The translations under genes and the position numbers were made by a program. A stretch of 6,982 nt of DNA. Origin: Candidatus Sediminicultor secundus. GTDB taxonomy: Bacteria > Atribacterota > JS1 > SB-45 > 34-128. The stretch is from assembly GCA_002849045.2 (NCBI GenBank), contig NCRO01000069.1:1-6982 (forward strand), read 5' to 3'. Of this stretch, positions 6,073 to 6,982 are shown in pieces. The notes below the pieces were generated by a model. That model worked only from the letters and a program-made list of their open reading frames with translations. It was not told where the DNA came from and ran no database searches. How positions within the stretch are numbered: position 1 is the stretch's first letter; each line of letters starts with the position of its first letter.

Positions 6073-6561
6073 TTATTCTATCTCCCTCAATATTTTTTCT
6101 TTACAATTTTTTATTTTTGTTGCTGCTCCCCCCAGCAATCCTCTTTTTTTCAAATATTCTTGAAAATTTTCTTTCCACTTGGAGCTTTCTGGTAATAAAC
6201 TAATGAATTCTACAAATTCAAGCAGGCAAGTTATGGTTTCTGGTGAAACATCATGTTCTAACTTGCAAGCATCCTGTTGAGCATTTTGTTCATCAACTCC
6301 GATAATCTTTAAAAACTCCACTAGTAAATTATGTCGCTTTTTGACCTCCTGGGCTAATTTTTTACCCTTCCCAGTGAATATAATTCCTCCATATTTTTCA
6401 TAAACTATATATTCATTTTCTGATAATTTTTTGATCATTTCAGATACGCTGGGACGGCTTACCTCTAATTTATCAGCAATATCTTTTGCTTTAACATATC
6501 CTTTTTTATTCTGTAAATTCCATATAGCTTCCAGATAATCTTCCATATTTCTGGTAGTCAT
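6073..6561 (-). CDS. DtxR/MntR-family metal-dependent repressor
   Basis: 162-residue cytosolic regulator that binds DNA as a dimer when loaded with Fe(II) or Mn(II). An N-terminal winged helix (about 1-72) includes the recognition-helix region VSRPSVSEMIKKL (34-46) and the wing YEKYGGIIFTGKGK. A dimerisation and metal domain follows, with His77, Cys99, Glu102 and His103 in the DACKLEHDVS stretch, plus Asp8 and Glu11. Cys99 is the DtxR/IdeR (iron) type residue, whereas Asp8 is the MntR (manganese) type; DtxR has Met there. There is no C-terminal SH3 domain within this gene, but the SH3-like FeoA is encoded next. The N terminus MTTRNMEDYLE aligns with Bacillus MntR, supporting this ATG. First gene of the operon with feoA and feoB, and overlapped upstream by likely self-operators, so iron control is inferred. 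A manganese sensor is the alternative. Confidence 0.92.
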   Translation of the reverse strand: MTTRNMEDYLEAIWNLQNKKGYVKAKDIADKLEVSRPSVSEMIKKLSENEYIVYEKYGGIIFTGKGKKLAQEVKKRHNLLVEFLKIIGVDEQNAQQDACKLEHDVSPETITCLLEFVEFISLLPESSKWKENFQEYLKKRGLLGGAATKIKNCKEKILREIE

Positions 6562-6621
6562 TAACGTTAATCTTCCCTTTATAATTATTTTTAATTTTAT
6601 TTTAAAATATTTTTTATTTTA

Positions 6622-6680
6622 TAAGTATGCCTAACTTTATTAAGCATCCCTAACTTTATTTAATAATACCATAGCTTTAT
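6622..6680. promoter_or_regulatory. Tandem 19-bp operator repeats for the DtxR-type regulator
   Basis: TAAGTATGCCTAACTTTAT (6622-6640) is followed immediately by TAAGCATCCCTAACTTTAT (6641-6659), 17 of 19 identical, and then by a degenerate third copy (6661-6680) ending in CTTTAT. Read on the minus strand each good unit contains TTAGG, four bases, then CTTA, an imperfect dyad; TTAGG is also the half-site of DtxR/IdeR operators. The units cover the predicted transcription start and run into the -10 box, a repressing position. That the neighbouring regulator binds here is inference. Confidence 0.65.
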
Positions 6681-6691
6681 GAAAATTGCAA
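6663..6691 (-). promoter_or_regulatory. Sigma-70-type promoter of dtxR-feoA-feoB
   Basis: On the minus strand TTGCAA (6686-6691) is separated by exactly 17 bases from TATTAT (6663-6668), a five-of-six match to TATAAT. The start would be near 6656, giving a leader of about 95 bases with an AAAGGGA-like ribosome site before the ATG. The 19-bp repeats overlap the -10 and the start. Confidence 0.65.
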
Positions 6692-6708
6692 GAGGTAGTA
6701 TACAAAGA

Positions 6709-6738
6709 AAAAGCAGAAGGTCAAAACCTTCTGCTTTT
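6709..6738 (-). terminator. Rho-independent terminator after the ThiS/MoaD-like gene
   Basis: Arms 6709-6720 (AAAAGCAGAAGG) and 6727-6738 are perfect 12-bp complements, extendable by one T-A pair to leave a CAAA-type tetraloop. On the minus strand the stem runs into TTTTTCTTTG, a good U tract, about 50 bases after the carrier gene stop. On the plus strand TTTT also follows, but no plus-strand gene leads into it. It insulates the iron operon from upstream transcription. Confidence 0.85.
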
Positions 6739-6787
6739 AATCATTTACACTAACTACGTTACAATCAATTACATTAAAAAATTCTTA

Positions 6788-6982
6788 CTATCCCCCTGCA
6801 ATTGAATGAATTACCCGGACATCGTCTCCATCCATAATCGCGGTATCTTTATATTTTTCCTTGGGAATATATTTACCATTAACCTTCACCATTATTAAAG
6901 GGAAAGTATATTTACATCTTTCGAGTAAAAGAGCAACGGTCAAATCTTCTTCCCATTCTCTAGTGGAGTTTTTAAAGATTAT
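6788..6982 (-). CDS. ThiS/MoaD-like sulfur carrier protein, 5' end cut by window edge
   Basis: I translated 64 residues up to a TAG. Seen: STREWEEDLTVALLLE near the start, PLIMVKVNGKYIPKEKY in the middle, and DGDDVRVIHSIAGG at the end. The beta-grasp pattern and the terminal Gly-Gly placed directly before the stop are the marks of ThiS/MoaD-type carriers, whose C-terminal glycine is adenylated and thiocarboxylated to donate sulfur for thiazole or molybdopterin, or for tungsten cofactor in some anaerobes. The final VIHSIAGG is closer to ThiS than to MoaD, but the partners that would decide (thiF, thiG, moaE or aldehyde ferredoxin oxidoreductase genes) are outside the window. Usual length is 65-80 residues, so only a few N-terminal residues are missing. 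Confidence 0.8.
   Translation of the reverse strand: MIFKNSTREWEEDLTVALLLERCKYTFPLIMVKVNGKYIPKEKYKDTAIMDGDDVRVIHSIAGG

Noticed and set aside
6739..6787. Riboswitch or small RNA between the carrier gene and its terminator
   Set aside because: Only about 50 bases of unstructured A/T-rich sequence; no conserved elements or stems are visible.

Overview
The window is AT-rich (about one third G+C by eye) and bacterial: Shine-Dalgarno sites, tightly packed or overlapping genes, and a DtxR-feoAB iron module. Gene content (deoxynucleoside kinases, a LipM-type octanoyltransferase, ferrous iron uptake, a COG0731-like radical SAM remnant, a ThiS/MoaD-like carrier) fits an anaerobe. The repeat-rich spacers resemble those of low-GC candidate-phylum anaerobes such as Atribacterota; that placement is a guess from memory and is not shown by the sequence.

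Layout from left to right. Positions 1-2074 are a minus-strand operon read lipM-like, then two deoxynucleoside kinases; the last kinase runs off the left edge. A 319-base AT-rich spacer separates it from a divergent, unrecognised 100-residue plus-strand gene with a CxxC motif (2394-2696). Positions 2697-3925 form a decayed island: a perfect 26-bp inverted repeat, the C-terminal two thirds of a broken radical SAM gene, a short GC-rich palindrome at its broken end, and a degenerate 7-bp tandem array. Positions 3926-6561 are a minus-strand dtxR-feoA-feoB operon, preceded by a convincing promoter overlapped by tandem 19-bp TTAGG-containing repeats, the likely iron operator. A strong hairpin terminator (6709-6738) separates it from the 3' end of a minus-strand ThiS/MoaD-like sulfur carrier gene that enters from the right edge.

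How the genes work together. The DtxR-type protein probably senses cellular Fe(II) and represses its own operon, which encodes the FeoA/FeoB ferrous iron importer. The lipM-like enzyme would start lipoate assembly on a lipoyl-domain protein. The two kinases salvage deoxynucleosides and may form a heterodimer. I see no tRNA, rRNA, CRISPR array, intact transposase or obvious new defence or biosynthetic system. The less explained parts are the repeat island, the tandem operator, the mixed metal-site signature of the regulator and the small CxxC protein.
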